A stretch of 64,000 nucleotides of DNA from Chitinophaga deserti (GTDB taxonomy: Bacteria > Bacteroidota > Bacteroidia > Chitinophagales > Chitinophagaceae): NCBI RefSeq assembly GCF_003149455.1, contig NZ_QFFK01000005.1:1-64000 (forward strand). Direction: 5' to 3'. A model generated the notes under the pieces. That model searched no databases. It was given only the letters and a program-made list of their open reading frames with translations, and was not told the DNA's origin. Below are positions 16,950 through 25,293 of this stretch, piece after piece. The position numbers were made by a program, and so were the translations under genes. The stretch's first letter is position 1, and each line of letters starts with the position of its first letter.

Positions 16950-17503
16950 GGTGTTGCATTAAAGGGTTCGAGAAATTGCGGTGGCACGGCATCAGTAAGC
17001 CAAACGCCATTGTCGCTCAGATGAAAAACATGTCCCTGCCTGTGCATGTCGCCACTGCGGACCAGCAGGATTACCGGTTTGCCTCTGCGTGAACCTACCT
17101 GTGTGGCGGTATGGAGGTCTGCACTGAGGTGTACGTGCATGCGGTCCATTTTTTGAAGCCCGCCGGTAAGGATGGGTTCCATGAACCTCTGCACCGTACC
17201 GTGGTACAGGATATCGGGCGGTTCTACCGCCGGGAGGTCCAGCGATACTTCCACCGAATGCCCCTGCGAGGCCCGGATGGCCGACTGGTCGGCATTGAGT
17301 GCAAAGCGTTGTTTGTCGTTGGTGCGTACGATCTCCAGCAGTTCTTCACGTGAGATCTTTTTACCTGCGGCAGCGCACTTATCCAGCAGTTCAGTTATGG
17401 ATGCCCATCCCTGCGGATCAAGCTGCAGGCCTATCTTTTCTGGCTGGTGGCGCAGGATGAGACTGAGGAATTTACTGTTATGTTTATGTGGGTCGGAAGA
17501 CAT
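16943..17503 (-). CDS. kptA: RNA 2'-phosphotransferase KptA/Tpt1
   Basis: A 186-residue Tpt1/KptA protein of usual length. The family transfers a 2'-phosphate from RNA to NAD+, releasing nicotinamide and ADP-ribose 1'',2''-cyclic phosphate. Seen are KFLSLILRHQPEKIGL (Arg-His of the active site), WASITELL, TNDKQRFAL, ILYHGT, MHVHLSAD, RRGKPVILLV and NGVWLTDAVPPQFL. It lies 12 bases after nadV and overlaps prs, so it is translated as part of the NAD operon. Its bacterial substrate is not settled; placement beside NAD salvage genes fits its use of NAD+. Confidence 0.92.
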   Translation of the reverse strand: MSSDPHKHNSKFLSLILRHQPEKIGLQLDPQGWASITELLDKCAAAGKKISREELLEIVRTNDKQRFALNADQSAIRASQGHSVEVSLDLPAVEPPDILYHGTVQRFMEPILTGGLQKMDRMHVHLSADLHTATQVGSRRGKPVILLVRSGDMHRQGHVFHLSDNGVWLTDAVPPQFLEPFNATPC

Positions 17504-17515
17504 TTTCTTTTGGGT

Positions 17516-19030
17516 TTAAGCCAATATTTCAGCGGCCCGTGGTTTTAGTTCCAGTTCCAGGTTGGCCTGGATGCGGGCGCGGATATCGGCGAGGGTATAT
17601 TCTACGGTAATTGTGCCGTCGCGGAAAACAGTCTGCAGTTCTCCCCGGGCTTCTTCTTCCCAGGTGCACTCGTCTTTCATTTCCAGCTTGCCGGTTTCGG
17701 GATTGATGTATACCTGTAACAGTCCTTTGGCGGAATTCTTGGTGCCATCGTCTGTTTTGGGAGCTTTGAAGATGTTGCGGCCTACACCGTTGATTTCGCC
17801 ATAGGTTGCTTTCATGGCGAAGCCGAAGGTGTCGCGGGTTACGTATTCGTAAGTAAAGGAACCGATACCCAGCACTACGTTGTAGCTGGCGAAGCCTTTT
17901 TCTTTCAGGCGTTCCAGTATGGCTTCCTGGCGCTCGGTGGTAATACTGTCTCCATAAATAAGGCCGATGTGACCATCCAGCAGTTTAAAGCCGCGCGGGG
18001 TAATAGTGCCGCCGAATATCTCCCACATGCATTCGATAGCGCCTTTAAATTCAGGTGTGCCAACAGGAGCGTCAGGATCTCCGGCAATGATTTTTACCGG
18101 GTCGCCACTATCCGGACGAATCACCACTTTCCCATCACGCGCCAGTATTTTCTCTTTCAGTTGCGGGAGGAAGTCGGTGATCACCTGCCAGAAGTCCCAG
18201 GTATCACTCACAATGGATACGATACCTGCCGGGTATACTTTGGTGATGAGCCTTTCGAAAGTGGCAATCTCACCATCTTCCGTGCCCATACACATTACAC
18301 TGTGCTCTGTGGCTGGAACAGAGCCGCCTACCAGCTCTTTGGTGGCATCAGCCCCGTAATACTGTTCCAGGAAGTCGATGGCAGGAATGGTATCGGTTCC
18401 GGCAAAGCTCAGCAGGTGACCGGCCCCGCTCATAAGAGCGTCTTCAATTCCACTCATGCCGCGGAAAGAGAAGTCGTGCCCCTGCCAGGGAATGAAGCTC
18501 TTGTCTTCACCCACTGTTTCATCTGCATAGCGGGTAAAGGTTTTAAGATAACGGAATGCGGTGGTGGCGGAAGTGGATGGCTTCCAGAGCACGGCGCTCA
18601 GGAGTGTTTCCAGCATATTGGTGAGCCAGAAGAATTCCGGTTTGGTATTGCGGATGGTGAAAAACGGTACGCGCATGGGTACCAGGCTCCCTTCAGGCAA
18701 TGCCTTGATCTCAAGAGGCAGGTATCCGAGGTCGTGCAGGTCGGCAATGTGCTGATAGGGGATACTGTCTTTCCCGAGGTAGTTATCCATACGGCGGGCG
18801 TATTGCGCCAGTACTTCATCTTTAGGCAGTCGGAAGAATTGCTCGTTGAACTGACGGATGAGGTACTCCTTCATGAAATACTGCAGTCCGAAGAAAACCA
18901 TTTCGCGTATGTCGGCATCGCGGGATTTGCGTGGGGTTAGGTTGGAATATACAAGGGTGGTGCCTTCCGGGTACTGGAATTTGTGGCCCACTTTGTAGCC
19001 GTCTTTGAGGAGGATTGGAGCGATGTTCAT
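17516..19030 (-). CDS. nadV: Nicotinamide phosphoribosyltransferase (NadV/NAMPT type)
   Basis: A 504-residue enzyme of NAMPT length. It would join nicotinamide and PRPP to give nicotinamide mononucleotide in NAD salvage. Recognised NAMPT segments are DGYKVGHKFQYPEGTTLVYS, FFGLQYFMKEYL, HDFSFRGMSGIEDA, FAGTDTIPAIDFLEQYY, VPATEHSVMCMG (catalytic His), SIVSDTWDFW, VIRPDSGDP, and LIYGDSITTERQEAIL. The alternative is the phage Namat activity, which uses ADP-ribose pyrophosphate and is carried by NadV homologues paired with a Prs homologue. The gene starts two bases after nrtR. Confidence 0.9.
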   Translation of the reverse strand: MNIAPILLKDGYKVGHKFQYPEGTTLVYSNLTPRKSRDADIREMVFFGLQYFMKEYLIRQFNEQFFRLPKDEVLAQYARRMDNYLGKDSIPYQHIADLHDLGYLPLEIKALPEGSLVPMRVPFFTIRNTKPEFFWLTNMLETLLSAVLWKPSTSATTAFRYLKTFTRYADETVGEDKSFIPWQGHDFSFRGMSGIEDALMSGAGHLLSFAGTDTIPAIDFLEQYYGADATKELVGGSVPATEHSVMCMGTEDGEIATFERLITKVYPAGIVSIVSDTWDFWQVITDFLPQLKEKILARDGKVVIRPDSGDPVKIIAGDPDAPVGTPEFKGAIECMWEIFGGTITPRGFKLLDGHIGLIYGDSITTERQEAILERLKEKGFASYNVVLGIGSFTYEYVTRDTFGFAMKATYGEINGVGRNIFKAPKTDDGTKNSAKGLLQVYINPETGKLEMKDECTWEEEARGELQTVFRDGTITVEYTLADIRARIQANLELELKPRAAEILA

Positions 19031-19032
19031 AA

Positions 19033-19710
19033 CTAAAGGTTTAAATGAAAATGCTGCGGTAACAGCTTTTTGTTGAAATTATAATAATCTGCAGGCCTGT
19101 TTTGGAGGCCTTCCTTTTTTTCGCCGGTGAGTTCTACAAAACCGGCATCGAGGATTTTACGGCGGAAATTGCGGCGGTCAATAGAATGACCGAGAATGCA
19201 TTCATAAAGATCCTGCAGCTCGGGCATGGTAAAATTTTCATCCAGCAGTTCGAAGCCAACGGGCTGATAGAGGATTTTGGCACGGAGGCGTTCTTGTGCA
19301 GCAGAGAGTATCTGCCGGTGGTCGAAGCCCAGTACAGGAATATCCGTTACCGGGAACCAACGTACGTCGTTAGCCATTTTTCCTGCCACAGCTGTTAACT
19401 TACCCTGGCTTACCAGTGCAAAATGCGCTACTGATATCACCCGGCCCCGGGGATCGCGGTTGGGTGTATCGAAAGTATACAGCTGTTCGAGATAGATGGA
19501 ACGTAGACCCAGCTTGGTATCCAGTATCCTGCGGCAGGCTTCTGCCAGTGTTTCTTCCAGCCCTACAAACGCTCCGGGGAGGGTCCAGCCATTTTTAAAC
19601 GGGGCCTCTTTCCGGTTAAGCAGGAGTACTGACAAAGCCTTATCCTGGTAACCGAAAACCACCAGGTCGGTGGCCAGCGCCGGATTTTTATATGTATGAA
19701 ATGCAGGCAT
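19033..19710 (-). CDS. nrtR: NrtR-type Nudix transcriptional regulator
   Basis: A 225-residue repressor of NAD metabolism. Residues about 10-145 are a Nudix domain (FKNGWTLPGAFVGLEETLAEA). Its Nudix box is degenerate: the catalytic REUxEE region reads RRILDTKLGL, as expected for NrtR sensors that bind ADP-ribose without hydrolysing it efficiently. Residues about 150-225 form the winged-helix part (LQDLYECILGHSIDRRNFRRKIL, NRPADYYNF). It is the first gene of the operon and an inverted repeat lies 6 bases ahead of its start, which suggests autoregulation. ADP-ribose as effector is family knowledge. Confidence 0.9.
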   Translation of the reverse strand: MPAFHTYKNPALATDLVVFGYQDKALSVLLLNRKEAPFKNGWTLPGAFVGLEETLAEACRRILDTKLGLRSIYLEQLYTFDTPNRDPRGRVISVAHFALVSQGKLTAVAGKMANDVRWFPVTDIPVLGFDHRQILSAAQERLRAKILYQPVGFELLDENFTMPELQDLYECILGHSIDRRNFRRKILDAGFVELTGEKKEGLQNRPADYYNFNKKLLPQHFHLNL

Positions 19711-19715
19711 TTTCC

Positions 19716-19738
19716 GTTTGCGTTATTTTGACACAAAC
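19716..19738. promoter_or_regulatory. Candidate NrtR operator
   Basis: GTTTGCGT, seven bases, ACACAAAC: an inverted repeat with 7 of 8 pairs matching, immediately ahead of the nrtR start. Its length (23 bases) and position fit an autoregulatory NrtR site. I cannot compare it with other Bacteroidota sites here. Confidence 0.45.
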
Positions 19739-19933
19739 AAAGACTATTTTCTTCATTTCACCAAATAATTCTCTCCGGATAAAACTCCACTGCGGTGAAC
19801 GTGTTGTATAGATGAGAGGGATTGAGTAATTTTCGGGCTGATGTGAATGTATCACCTGTGAATGTTCCAATAGTTAGCATCAGAAATTTCCAATGAGTAT
19901 CAGCCAGATCCATACCTACAACATTATCCTTGC

Positions 19934-20872
19934 ATGAAAACGTGTGTATTATTCCTTAAGTTGATCCGGTGGCCGAACCTGATTATTATTTTTCTTACGC
20001 AGTGGCTTTTTCAATACTGTGTGATCCGTCCATTATTACTGGAAGCCGGTCTTCAGCCACAGGTAGGCCTCTCAGAATTTATCATGATTTCAATGGCGTA
20101 TATGCTGGTAGCAGCCGCGGGGTATGTCATCAACGATTATTTTGATTTGAATATTGATACGGTGAATAAGCCCGATAAGGTATTTATCACCCGGGGCATC
20201 AGCAGGGGCGGAGCATTGGGAGCATATGGCGCGATGAATATTGCTGCCATGGTGCTGGCTGCATTTGTCAGCCGTTCCCTGCAAAGCTGGGCACCTTTGT
20301 ATTGTATCCTGGGCTGCGTGGTGCTGCTGTTCGGATATTCTGCTTTCTTTAAAAAACGGTTCCTCATCGGTAACATCCTCGTTGCGGGTATTTCTGCTTC
20401 GGCCATGCCGGTACTGTCCCTTTCTGAAGCAGGGGCAAACGGACTGTTCCCCGAAACCTTACGTTATATCACCCTTTATACTTTCATCTATACCGGCTTT
20501 GCATTCATTATTTCTTTTGCACGCGAGCTGGTAAAAGATCTGGAAGATGTGGAGGGCGACCGTCAGTATGGCGGCCGCACCATGCCCATTGTATTGGGGG
20601 CACGTACCGCACATTGGATTGTAGCAGGCAGCCTTTCCTGTGTGATCGGTGTTATTGCGGCGCTGCAACCCTTCCTTTGGGCACGTGAGGGCGCTACGCC
20701 TATGCTGTCGCTGTATTCCATTTGTCTGGTCATGCTTCCGCTGGCATGGATACTCCGGAAAGTATTCGGCGCCCGGGGCGGGAAAGATTACCATCAGCTC
20801 AGTACATATATCAAGCTGGTGATGCTCACCGGTATATTATCCATGTTATTTATCCAGTTCATGATTCTCTGA
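19934..20872 (+). CDS. UbiA family prenyltransferase
   Basis: A 312-residue integral membrane protein with eight to nine helices. The two Asp motifs of UbiA enzymes are seen: NDYFDLNIDTVNKPDK near residue 73 (NDxxDxxxD) and KDLEDVEGDRQYGGRTMP near 200 (DxxxD). It moves a prenyl chain from its diphosphate onto an acceptor. The first segment (LIRWPNLIIIFLTQWL) resembles the geranylgeranylglycerol-phosphate synthase-like subgroup found in Bacteroidota. The acceptor is unknown. TATCCTTG just ahead of the ATG is near the -7 consensus. It is the first gene of an operon of three. Confidence 0.88.
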   Translation: MKTCVLFLKLIRWPNLIIIFLTQWLFQYCVIRPLLLEAGLQPQVGLSEFIMISMAYMLVAAAGYVINDYFDLNIDTVNKPDKVFITRGISRGGALGAYGAMNIAAMVLAAFVSRSLQSWAPLYCILGCVVLLFGYSAFFKKRFLIGNILVAGISASAMPVLSLSEAGANGLFPETLRYITLYTFIYTGFAFIISFARELVKDLEDVEGDRQYGGRTMPIVLGARTAHWIVAGSLSCVIGVIAALQPFLWAREGATPMLSLYSICLVMLPLAWILRKVFGARGGKDYHQLSTYIKLVMLTGILSMLFIQFMIL

Positions 20873-20882
20873 AAACCGGTCA

Positions 20883-21911
20883 ATGAATATATTTCAATTC
20901 GGGAGTAGTGTTGTGTCTACCGTGCTGCGGGTAATGTCTGAGCGGAAGAAGGAGGCCCCCCGCGCGGAGGCGCTTCTTTCGAAGCTGGAGGCACAATTTG
21001 GCGGACGCCTTCCCGAAGAAGCACGCCGCAAGGTGATTGTGAGCTATAGTATTTACCAGCCCATGATCATTGATGCGTTTACGGCCCTCCGTGGCCGCGC
21101 CTCCACTGAGGAGGAGAAAGAACGCCTCATCCTGTATTTTATCTGCAGCGGCGCCTTCGACGATTTTATTGACCGTAACGAACTGAGTGCCGAGGATCTC
21201 GATCTTATCTCTTTTCAGCCGGAGAAATTCCAGCCCCGCCGTATAGAAGAGCAGCTGTTTTTACATTGCCACCTTGCTTTAAGGAATTACGTGCGCGACC
21301 AACAGGCGTACGACCAGGCGGCCCGCGGCCTCTTCCGTGCACAGGTAGATTCCGCTAAACAATCATTATCCACACCCGTACCGGAAGATGAATTGCTCCG
21401 CATCACACAGGAGAAAGGCGGATATGCCGTGCTGCTGTGCCACTTCTACCTGAATCACGACGCTTCGGAAGCGGAGCGTACCTGCTGGTACCGCATCGGG
21501 GGGATTATCCAGCTTACCAATGATTTATTCGATACCTGGAAAGATCTGCAGGCAGGCATGCAAACGCTGCCTACCCGCATGCGTGATGCACGTGCCTTCG
21601 GGGAATTCTTTTCCGGGCTCACCAGCGATATGATGGCTGCCGTGGCCGCCCTTCCTGTGCCGGAAGCCCGAAAACGCCCGTTCCTGCTTCGCATGATGGC
21701 GATCTGCTCTTTCGGTGATATGGCTATCCGCCAGCTGCGCAACCTCCAGGGCGATGCGCCCCTGCTGCCTGAGCTGGGCACGCTACCCCGGAAAGCACTT
21801 ATTATCGATATGGAAAAACCCGCCAACATCTGGCATTGCATGCGCTTCACCTGGCAACAATGCCTTGCCGGCAGCCGCATGATCTCTGCCGCTAAACCCC
21901 TCCCTGCATGA
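20883..21911 (+). CDS. Squalene/phytoene-synthase-like isoprenoid synthase homologue
   Basis: A 342-residue, mostly helical soluble protein. Two Asp-rich motifs face each other in order, as in class I isoprenoid synthases: FDDFIDRNE near residue 97 (DDxxD) and QLTNDLFDTWKDLQAGMQTLP split around residue 215. The second follows the squalene/phytoene synthase pattern QLTNxLxDxxxDxxxGxxxLP. It would bind Mg2+ and a prenyl diphosphate; head-to-head condensation or cyclisation is possible. It starts 10 bases after the UbiA gene and overlaps the next gene by four bases (ATGA). Overall similarity to known synthases outside the motifs is low, so the reaction is open. Confidence 0.6.
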   Translation: MNIFQFGSSVVSTVLRVMSERKKEAPRAEALLSKLEAQFGGRLPEEARRKVIVSYSIYQPMIIDAFTALRGRASTEEEKERLILYFICSGAFDDFIDRNELSAEDLDLISFQPEKFQPRRIEEQLFLHCHLALRNYVRDQQAYDQAARGLFRAQVDSAKQSLSTPVPEDELLRITQEKGGYAVLLCHFYLNHDASEAERTCWYRIGGIIQLTNDLFDTWKDLQAGMQTLPTRMRDARAFGEFFSGLTSDMMAAVAALPVPEARKRPFLLRMMAICSFGDMAIRQLRNLQGDAPLLPELGTLPRKALIIDMEKPANIWHCMRFTWQQCLAGSRMISAAKPLPA

Positions 21912-23053
21912 CCTTCCGGAAAATAGCCTGCTTACTTTTCATCCTTTTATATGCATTGCCTTCCCCGGCGCAGCGCGATACCCTCACGGCCAGGCTACTC
22001 CGCGAAATCGCAGCGCAACAGGTCATGGCAGACAGCTTCTACTTCACAGGAATGTTCCCCAGTATGCGCTATTACGGCAGTCCGGGCGGGAAAATGGAGC
22101 ACGATAACAACGTGTTTTTCACCGGGCTCATCGCCATGACATTAGGCGAATTGCAGCAGGATCTTTCCGGGGCCGACAGTATCCTTTGCCAGCAGATCCG
22201 CTCCCGTGCCCGCACTTCGTTCCCATACTTCCGCCACCGCTCAGGCCGCAGTACGTATAACTTCTGGAAAACCAATCCCCGAACGGTATTTCCCAACTCC
22301 CGTTTTCTAAACCTATTCGTAAAATGGCACTCACTGCCCGATGATATCGACGATACATCCATCCTCCTGATGGCGATGGAAGCAGATTCTGCCACTGCTC
22401 GTGCGGCAAAGGCGCTCATGGCACAGCATGCCAATACGGTAAGCTATGGCGTGCGCAATACGTTTAAAAAGTACAGAGATATCCCGGCGTACTCCACCTG
22501 GTTCGGGAAAAGTATGCCTATAGATTTTGATGCCTGTGTATTGGCCAACACGCTGTATTTCATGCATGTGTATAATATGGCAGACGGCCGGGCCGATAGT
22601 GCTTCCGTTCAATTGTTGGAAGCGTTCATCCGCAACCGTGAGTACATCTCGCATCCCGCTTATATTTCCCCGCATTACGCCCGCTCTCCCGTATTGATCT
22701 ATCACTTTGCACGCCTTATAGGCCGCTTCCCCATTCCGGAACTGGTACAGCATAAAGCGCAGCTGGCGGAAGATGCAAGGCTGCTCATGGCTGCTTCGGA
22801 AGATGATATGGATAAAGTAATCCTGTCTACCGCGTTGCTTTGGCTGGGGGAAAAGGCGCCTGAACTCGATTTGACGGGTATCAACACCAATGGCAGCTTC
22901 GTGTTCTTTGTTGCAGGGTTCAATTCATTATTACCGAATCCCTACAAGCGCATGTTCTCCGGCTATCATCTTATCAGTTACTATTACCGGTGCCCAGCCT
23001 ACAACCAGGTATTGCTGTTGCAGCATCAGTTGCTACGGAAGAAGCTACAATAA
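21908..23053 (+). CDS. Exported alpha-barrel-like protein with a DxDD motif
   Basis: A 381-residue protein with a signal peptide (residues 1 to about 21, ending PSPAQ). The mature chain looks all-helical. LPDDIDDTSILLMAME near residue 145 contains DIDDT, the form DxDDT used as the proton donor in class II terpene cyclases such as squalene-hopene cyclase. No QW repeats are obvious, so it may instead be another alpha/alpha-toroid protein. Export would place it away from cytosolic prenyl diphosphates. Its translation is coupled to the isoprenoid-synthase-like gene by ATGA overlap, so the two very likely act in one pathway. Confidence 0.55.
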   Translation: MTFRKIACLLFILLYALPSPAQRDTLTARLLREIAAQQVMADSFYFTGMFPSMRYYGSPGGKMEHDNNVFFTGLIAMTLGELQQDLSGADSILCQQIRSRARTSFPYFRHRSGRSTYNFWKTNPRTVFPNSRFLNLFVKWHSLPDDIDDTSILLMAMEADSATARAAKALMAQHANTVSYGVRNTFKKYRDIPAYSTWFGKSMPIDFDACVLANTLYFMHVYNMADGRADSASVQLLEAFIRNREYISHPAYISPHYARSPVLIYHFARLIGRFPIPELVQHKAQLAEDARLLMAASEDDMDKVILSTALLWLGEKAPELDLTGINTNGSFVFFVAGFNSLLPNPYKRMFSGYHLISYYYRCPAYNQVLLLQHQLLRKKLQ

Positions 23054-23054
23054 A

Positions 23055-23087
23055 AGCAAAGCCCCGGAGATTCTCCGGGGCTTTGCT
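23055..23087. terminator. Terminator of the isoprenoid-type operon
   Basis: AGCAAAGCCCCGGAGA and its exact complement form a long GC-rich stem with a minimal loop just after the stop. T runs are short on both sides. It lies between two convergent operons and can serve both. Confidence 0.75.
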
Positions 23088-23111
23088 GTAAATATCATGT
23101 AGCTGTGTTTA

Positions 23112-24443
23112 TCAGGCTACGGGGGGCGTTTTGCCCAGTTCTTCGATTCTTTCACGGCTGGTGTTTACCTGCGCACGCAGATCGCTCAGCAGGGAATACA
23201 GCCCAAAGTAGGTACGATTGATGTACAGCGAATGCCGGCTGCCACGGGCCACCTTCGATTCGCGGACTTCCTTCAGGTTGTAGAGATAATCCATGTAGGC
23301 ATAAATCTCGTTGAAATAGGCTTCGTCACCGAAATCGAAATCCTGCACGGTGAAGGGCAGTGTTAGCATCCGGATCATTTCCTGGAACAGCCCGGAGAAG
23401 AACACGATGTCTTTCTCGGTATCACTGGGGTGTATCATTTCCAGCTGCGTATAGATCTCGCGGCGGCGGGCTTCATCTGCCAGCACCTCCTTATCGGTGA
23501 GGTGGAAATAATTGACGTAAAAATCTTCGGGGATCTCTTTCACACAACCGAAATCGAAGATGCCCACCGTACCGTCTTCCCGCAGCAAAAAGTTACCGGG
23601 GTGAGGGTCTGCGTGTACTTTACGGAGGTGATGCACCTGGAACTGGTAGAAGTCCCACAGGGCCTGGCCGATCTTATTCCGCACTTCCTGCGTGGGGTTC
23701 GTTTCGAGGAATTCTTTCAGGTGCTGGCCATCCAGCCAGTCCATGGTAATAATCCTGTCAGACGAAAGCTCCGGGTAGTACCGGGGAAACACCAGATTGG
23801 GGATATGTGCGCAGCTGGCACTCAGTTCCTGCGAGCGGCGGAGCTCCAGTTTGTAATCGGTTTCTTCCAGCAGCTTGGTTTCAATTTCTTCGAAATACTT
23901 ATCCATATCCACTTCGTTCATGCCCACGATCCTTACGGCAAAGGGCTTTACGATGCGGAGGTCGGATTTAACACTGCTGGCCACACCGGGGTATTGGATC
24001 TTCACGGCCAGCGGGTGACCGTCTTTTTCCGCTTTGTGTACCTGGCCGATGGAAGCGGCATTGCTCGCTTTCATATCGAACTGGTCGAACAGCCGGGTAG
24101 GGGATTGGCCAAGTGTTTTGATGAAGGTGTTGACAACCAGTGGGCCTGATAACGGTGGTGCGCTGTACTGGCTCATGGCGAATTTGGCGGTATATGCTTT
24201 GGGAAGCATGCCACGGTCCATACTGAGCATCTGCGCAACTTTGAGGGCGCTGCCTTTCAGGTGGCTGAGGGTGTCGTAAATATCTTCCGCATTATCCTGG
24301 TGAAGCTGCTCTTTAGACACGGATGGGTCCATGAGCTTGCGGGTGTAATGTTTGATATAGTTGGTGCCTACTTTCAGCCCGGTAGTCACGAAGCGGCCGG
24401 CCCGCTCCACTTTGCCGGTGGGGAGGTGTTGTTGTTCTTTCAT
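23112..24443 (-). CDS. AarF/ABC1/UbiB family atypical kinase
   Basis: A 443-residue protein kinase-like protein of the ABC1/UbiB family, linked to quinone and other isoprenoid lipid handling. Seen are the family's KxGQ-like segment (LKGSALKVAQMLSMD), the Ala-rich loop region ASNAASIGQVHKAEKDG, the ATP-contact LAVKIQYPG, and the catalytic HADPHPGNFLLREDG and GIFDFGCVKEI. No C-terminal membrane helices are obvious, unlike Escherichia UbiB. It follows a TetR-fold gene by eight bases. Convergent neighbours encode prenyl-lipid-type enzymes. Confidence 0.88.
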   Translation of the reverse strand: MKEQQHLPTGKVERAGRFVTTGLKVGTNYIKHYTRKLMDPSVSKEQLHQDNAEDIYDTLSHLKGSALKVAQMLSMDRGMLPKAYTAKFAMSQYSAPPLSGPLVVNTFIKTLGQSPTRLFDQFDMKASNAASIGQVHKAEKDGHPLAVKIQYPGVASSVKSDLRIVKPFAVRIVGMNEVDMDKYFEEIETKLLEETDYKLELRRSQELSASCAHIPNLVFPRYYPELSSDRIITMDWLDGQHLKEFLETNPTQEVRNKIGQALWDFYQFQVHHLRKVHADPHPGNFLLREDGTVGIFDFGCVKEIPEDFYVNYFHLTDKEVLADEARRREIYTQLEMIHPSDTEKDIVFFSGLFQEMIRMLTLPFTVQDFDFGDEAYFNEIYAYMDYLYNLKEVRESKVARGSRHSLYINRTYFGLYSLLSDLRAQVNTSRERIEELGKTPPVA

Positions 24444-24451
24444 AATGGTCG

Positions 24452-25078
24452 CTATTTCCGGGTGAACATGAATTTACCGAAATCGATCAGACTGTCGATC
24501 GTGTTACTGTGAATCAGCTCAAAGCTCAGGTTAACAGCCTTTTCAATGGCTGCATCCGTAAGCTCGAATTGTTCACTTCTGTCGCCGATCCAGTATTTGA
24601 GGACAAACAACGCCTGTACCCAGAATCCGTGTACGTATTGGTCGGAAATGTATTTCCTTTCCCTGATCTCGGAAGTGAGGTAACCTTCCTTAATCAGCCC
24701 GGAAGCGTAATCGTAAAATGCGCGCTTGAAAGTAGAAAGCTGCCCCAGCTGGCTGAGCGGGAGATGGGAGCGGCGGTACTGTTGCAGGATGTAGCTCCTG
24801 TCTTCTTTCAGTTTTTGAACCCAGAGGAAGTAGAAAGCGAGGAGTTTTTCCCGGGAGGTATACTGCCGGTAAGTTTCATCATCTTTCAGCTGGTCAACCG
24901 TTTGCTGGAAGTATTCCAGCCAGATGTCGGCTTCAAGGCTGTCGAAATGGCTGTAGTGCTGGTAAAAGTCCGCCTCCGGCACATCGAGGATTTTGCAGAG
25001 TGCGAATACGGAAACAGGCGCCTGGCCGTTTTCGAGCCAATAGCGTTTGTACGCATCGCGAATGGATTGTTTTTCCAT
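24452..25078 (-). CDS. TetR-fold protein paired with the ABC1 kinase
   Basis: A 208-residue helical protein. The N-terminal helix-turn-helix reads SVFALCKILDVPEADFYQHYSHFDSLEADIW, shown here as known TetR-type features in residues 20-52 (FYQHYSHFDSLE). The C-terminal part is a ligand-binding-type helical bundle. It may repress its own operon. COQ9, a partner of the ABC1 kinase COQ8, also has a TetR-like fold, so a lipid-binding role is an alternative. The HTH looks weaker in basic residues than in standard TetR proteins. Confidence 0.7.
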   Translation of the reverse strand: MEKQSIRDAYKRYWLENGQAPVSVFALCKILDVPEADFYQHYSHFDSLEADIWLEYFQQTVDQLKDDETYRQYTSREKLLAFYFLWVQKLKEDRSYILQQYRRSHLPLSQLGQLSTFKRAFYDYASGLIKEGYLTSEIRERKYISDQYVHGFWVQALFVLKYWIGDRSEQFELTDAAIEKAVNLSFELIHSNTIDSLIDFGKFMFTRK

Positions 25079-25293
25079 GTTTCTTTTTGTTTAAGAAAAT
25101 GAATCGAAGGGGGAGGAACGGGTTATGATGCAAAATTAAGCCGCCATGCAATACGCGCATCAACTGATGTGGAAAATATTTTGGAGAATAGCTGCAAATC
25201 CTTGCCCGTCAGGCGTTTGAGGTAAAATGTTAATTTTTTCCAAAAGGCCGGGAAGGGAAAGTATAGTAACTTGAAACACTAAACCCGTAAAAC

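Noticed and set aside
17969-18940. 323-codon frame antisense to nadV
   Set aside because: A GC-driven shadow of the NAMPT-type gene without domain features.
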